Below, one piece after another: positions 62,032 to 64,000 of a stretch of 64,000 nt of DNA. This DNA comes from Peptococcaceae bacterium UBA4068 (GTDB taxonomy: Bacteria; Bacillota; Dehalobacteriia; UBA4068), in NCBI GenBank assembly GCA_002382665.1, contig DFZA01000010.1:1-64000 (forward strand). Direction: 5' to 3'. The position numbers and the translations under genes were made by a program. Within the stretch, counting starts at the first letter, position 1; each line of letters starts with the position of its first letter. Under the pieces are notes generated by a model. It ran no database searches. It saw only the letters and a list, made by a program, of their open reading frames with translations, and was not told where the DNA came from.

Positions 62032-63648
62032 TCAACTAAACTTTTTACGAAATCGATTGAGAAACTTTAAGCGGCTACCGAACATACCAAAAACTATCCG
62101 TGCTTCTTCCATTTTAATCACATAGGCTAAACCGAAGTATATAGCAATAGCTATGACCATTGCAACCCCTAACTGAGCAACTTGGCCAAATTTGCTGCCA
62201 ATATCAACATAATTGGCCGCGACATCGCAAACCTTCAAGGATACAATACCCATAACAGCACAAATGCCTGCCGTTTTAAGCAATGAATTTGCCATATTCC
62301 TAATATCGATATGGCCAATCTTGCGGCGGAGAAAATAAAGCAGCAGCAAAGCCTGCGATATACCGGCGATAGAATACGCCAAAGCCAAGCCACGATGCTC
62401 AAGCGGGCCGATCAGCAGTAAACTGCAGACGATATTGATACCAATAGAGACAATTCCTATGATCACCGAAGTACGGGTATCCTTCAAGGCATAAAAACTG
62501 CGAATCAGCACATGAACTACGCTGTAGCCAACAAGACCGATCGAATAAAACAGCAGCGCATTACCGGCAGCAGTAGTCGCAGCAGCAGTAAATTCGCCGC
62601 CTTTAAATTCAAACATCAGGCGGATAATCGGCTCCCGTAAAACGGCTAAACCAACCGCCGAAGGCAAAGTAATAAAAATTACCGAGCGCACGCCCAGCGA
62701 CATGTGTTTTTTAAACTCGTCCATTTCATTAAGCGCGGCATGTGAAGTCAATGTCGGAAATACCGCCATGGCAATGGCAATGGCGAAAATGCCAATCGGC
62801 AACTGCATAAATCGCTGTCCCATGCGCAGAGCGGCAATCATACCGTCGCTTAAAGACGAGGCAAGATTTTGGGTAACAAAAAGATTTATTTGGCTTACGG
62901 AAAGACCGATAAAAATGGGAATCATTAAATAGATTAATTGTCTGAAACCGGGATGATGATAATCGAGATTAAAATGAAAGTTAATACCTTTTTTATACAG
63001 TACCGGAGCTTGCACCATAAAATTGGCGATAGCGCCTAAAACAACACCGACCGAAAAAGCGGCAATACCATAACCTGGCCACCTTGCTTCAATCGGTGCT
63101 GCCAGCAGAGAGCCGCCTAAAACAATGCCAAGATTATAAAAAACAGAACCAATCGCCGGAGTTGTAAAATGCTTAAATGAATGGAGGATGCCCATTGACA
63201 CGCCGCATAGTCCCATAAATACTACCTGTACCAGCATGATTCGCGTCAGCGTCACTGTCAGAGCAGCCGATTTAGCGTCAAATCCGGGAACCAGCAGCCC
63301 AATCAATTGAGGTGTAAACGCATAACAGATTACCAGCCCAATACCAAGCAGCACCGTTATCCAACTAATAACTATACTTGCTACCGTCCAGGCCTCTTCC
63401 TCTTCACCGCGTGCTATATAATATGAAAAAATCGGTATAAATGCCGAGCTTAAAGCCCCGCCCACCAAAATACTGTAAAGAAAATCCGGGATAGAAAAGG
63501 CGGCGTTATAGGCATCGGTTATACGATTTTGGCCAAACATATTATAAAGAACCACATCACGGAGATAACCAAGGATGCGGGAGATAACCATTGTAGCCAT
63601 TAAAAAGCCGGCAGCTTGAAATACCGATTGTTTATTGTCCTTAGACAA
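62032..63648 (-). CDS. murJ: Lipid II flippase MurJ (MviN)
   Basis: 538 residues, about 14 transmembrane helices of the MOP exporter superfamily. Typical N-terminus MATMVISRILGYLRDVVLYNMFG, then ITDAYNAAFSIPDFLYSILVGGALSSAFIPIFSYY. Moves lipid II across the membrane for peptidoglycan synthesis. The start is TTG 63646-63648, 7 nt after GGGGAG. It is the first gene of murJ-lepA-hemW. Confidence 0.96.
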   Translation of the reverse strand: MSKDNKQSVFQAAGFLMATMVISRILGYLRDVVLYNMFGQNRITDAYNAAFSIPDFLYSILVGGALSSAFIPIFSYYIARGEEEEAWTVASIVISWITVLLGIGLVICYAFTPQLIGLLVPGFDAKSAALTVTLTRIMLVQVVFMGLCGVSMGILHSFKHFTTPAIGSVFYNLGIVLGGSLLAAPIEARWPGYGIAAFSVGVVLGAIANFMVQAPVLYKKGINFHFNLDYHHPGFRQLIYLMIPIFIGLSVSQINLFVTQNLASSLSDGMIAALRMGQRFMQLPIGIFAIAIAMAVFPTLTSHAALNEMDEFKKHMSLGVRSVIFITLPSAVGLAVLREPIIRLMFEFKGGEFTAAATTAAGNALLFYSIGLVGYSVVHVLIRSFYALKDTRTSVIIGIVSIGINIVCSLLLIGPLEHRGLALAYSIAGISQALLLLYFLRRKIGHIDIRNMANSLLKTAGICAVMGIVSLKVCDVAANYVDIGSKFGQVAQLGVAMVIAIAIYFGLAYVIKMEEARIVFGMFGSRLKFLNRFRKKFS

Positions 63649-63672
63649 TTTGCAGCTCCCCTCTTTTTTAAC

Positions 63673-63696
63673 ACATTATAACCAAATCATTATATC
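63673..63696 (-). promoter_or_regulatory. Possible -10 boxes of murJ
   Basis: Two TATAAT boxes on the minus strand (63675-63680 and 63689-63694). The second is preceded by TGA (extended -10 form). No convincing -35 was seen. Confidence 0.4.
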
Positions 63697-63741
63697 ACAA
63701 TGATATTTTTTTTCCAGTATTAATTAAATGCCTTAATCGGG

Positions 63742-63785
63742 TCGTAAAAAAATGACTGAGCCTTATAATAAGGCTCGGTCATTTT
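63742..63785 (-). terminator. Rho-independent terminator of the PspC-domain gene
   Basis: On the minus strand, AAAATGACCGAGCCTTA pairs with TAAGGCTCAGTCATTTT and is followed by a run of T. The stem is 17 bp with one G-U. Confidence 0.93.
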
Positions 63786-63807
63786 CGTTTAAATTTTACA
63801 TGCAACA

Positions 63808-64000
63808 CTATTTATTGATTACTCTGCTTTTGGTCGGCATAATGATAGCCGCAATTAAATAGGCCAAAATACCCGCGCCGTAGACAAATATCAAAACAAC
63901 CCATAATAAGCGGATTATTGTTGCATCAATGCCAAAATACTCACCAAAACCCCCGCAGACACCGAAGATCTTTTTATTATCTTCAGCCCGGTAGAGGGTA
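63808..64000 (-). CDS. PspC-domain protein (5' end outside the window)
   Basis: The visible 63 residues read LYRAEDNKKIFGVCGGFGEYFGIDATIIRLLWVVLIF, then VYGAGILAYLIAAIIMP and a short basic tail. This is a PspC domain: a KKIFGVCGGxAEY-type motif followed by a transmembrane helix. The protein is small and nearly complete; only the first few residues lie past the window end. PspC proteins are membrane-stress related; the exact role here is unknown. A terminator follows the stop at 63808. Confidence 0.9.
   Translation of the reverse strand, partial: TLYRAEDNKKIFGVCGGFGEYFGIDATIIRLLWVVLIFVYGAGILAYLIAAIIMPTKSRVINK

Noticed and set aside
1..64000. CRISPR arrays, phage genes, transposases, tRNA or rRNA genes
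   Set aside because: None seen on reading both strands; apart from the hairpin cluster at 33.1-33.3 kb the window shows conserved core gene order.

Overview
The window looks like a chromosomal piece of a moderately AT-rich, anaerobic member of the Bacillota, of the Negativicutes/Clostridia kind. The reasons are: B12-dependent methylmalonyl-CoA mutase with MeaB, pyruvate phosphate dikinase, AddAB recombination nuclease, RNase G, an HrcA/CIRCE-controlled dnaK operon, and sporulation-lineage genes (yqfC, yqfD, a SpoIVFA-like protein beside a CtpB-like protease). The species cannot be named from sequence alone. No rRNA, tRNA, CRISPR array, prophage or insertion sequence was seen; it is mostly conserved core genome.

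Layout. 0.3-5.9 kb (+): promoter and the mutA-mutB-meaB operon (succinyl-CoA/methylmalonyl-CoA interconversion). 5.9-8.4 kb (-): iron-sulfur flavoprotein, SPFH-domain protein and a YkuE-like phosphoesterase, then an AT-rich gap of about 420 nt. 8.8-19.5 kb (-): nth, S41 protease, degenerate M23 protein, two radical-SAM-linked genes and rng; then rplU-rpmA with its own promoter, L21-type leader and terminator; then obg-nadD-yqeK-rsfS from a separate promoter. 19.5-26.1 kb (mostly +): a 56-residue membrane protein, a DUF362 protein, an AraC regulator divergent from an aldehyde dehydrogenase, long-form hflX and a PHP phosphatase. 26.1-34.3 kb (-): addB-addA, a hairpin-rich spacer, a DUF1540 protein and a UPF0173 hydrolase. 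34.4-40.2 kb (-): glyQ-glyS-ppdK from a full-consensus promoter. 40.3-48.6 kb (-): yqfC-yqfD-phoH-yqfF-ybeY-dgkA-DUF3048-era-recO. 48.7-52.8 kb (-): nfeD-floA-unknown-pepP, rpsU and a HIT protein. 52.9-59.1 kb (-): hrcA-grpE-dnaK-dnaJ-mtaB under CIRCE. 59.1-64 kb (-): murJ-lepA-hemW and a PspC-domain protein cut by the window end.

How the genes work together. The left operon is central fermentation metabolism. The rest is translation and ribosome assembly (rplU, rpmA, rpsU, obg, rsfS, era, ybeY, lepA, glyQS, mtaB), heat shock (hrcA operon), DNA repair (nth, addAB, recO), membrane organisation (floA/nfeD, murJ, dgkA) and remnants of the sporulation programme.

Most notable points: an orphan SpoIVFA-like degenerate LytM protein beside a CtpB-like protease with no SpoIVFB next to it; a JAMM-type metal-site signature in the N-terminal extension of HflX; a 34-bp palindromic element present twice around a third perfect hairpin at 33.1-33.3 kb; the C-terminal tail of YqfF written entirely inside the start of ybeY; and rplU-rpmA without prp, matched by an L27 without the cleavable N-terminal extension. 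No completely new multi-gene system was recognised. Gene starts were reassigned from Shine-Dalgarno spacing where stated; several use TTG.
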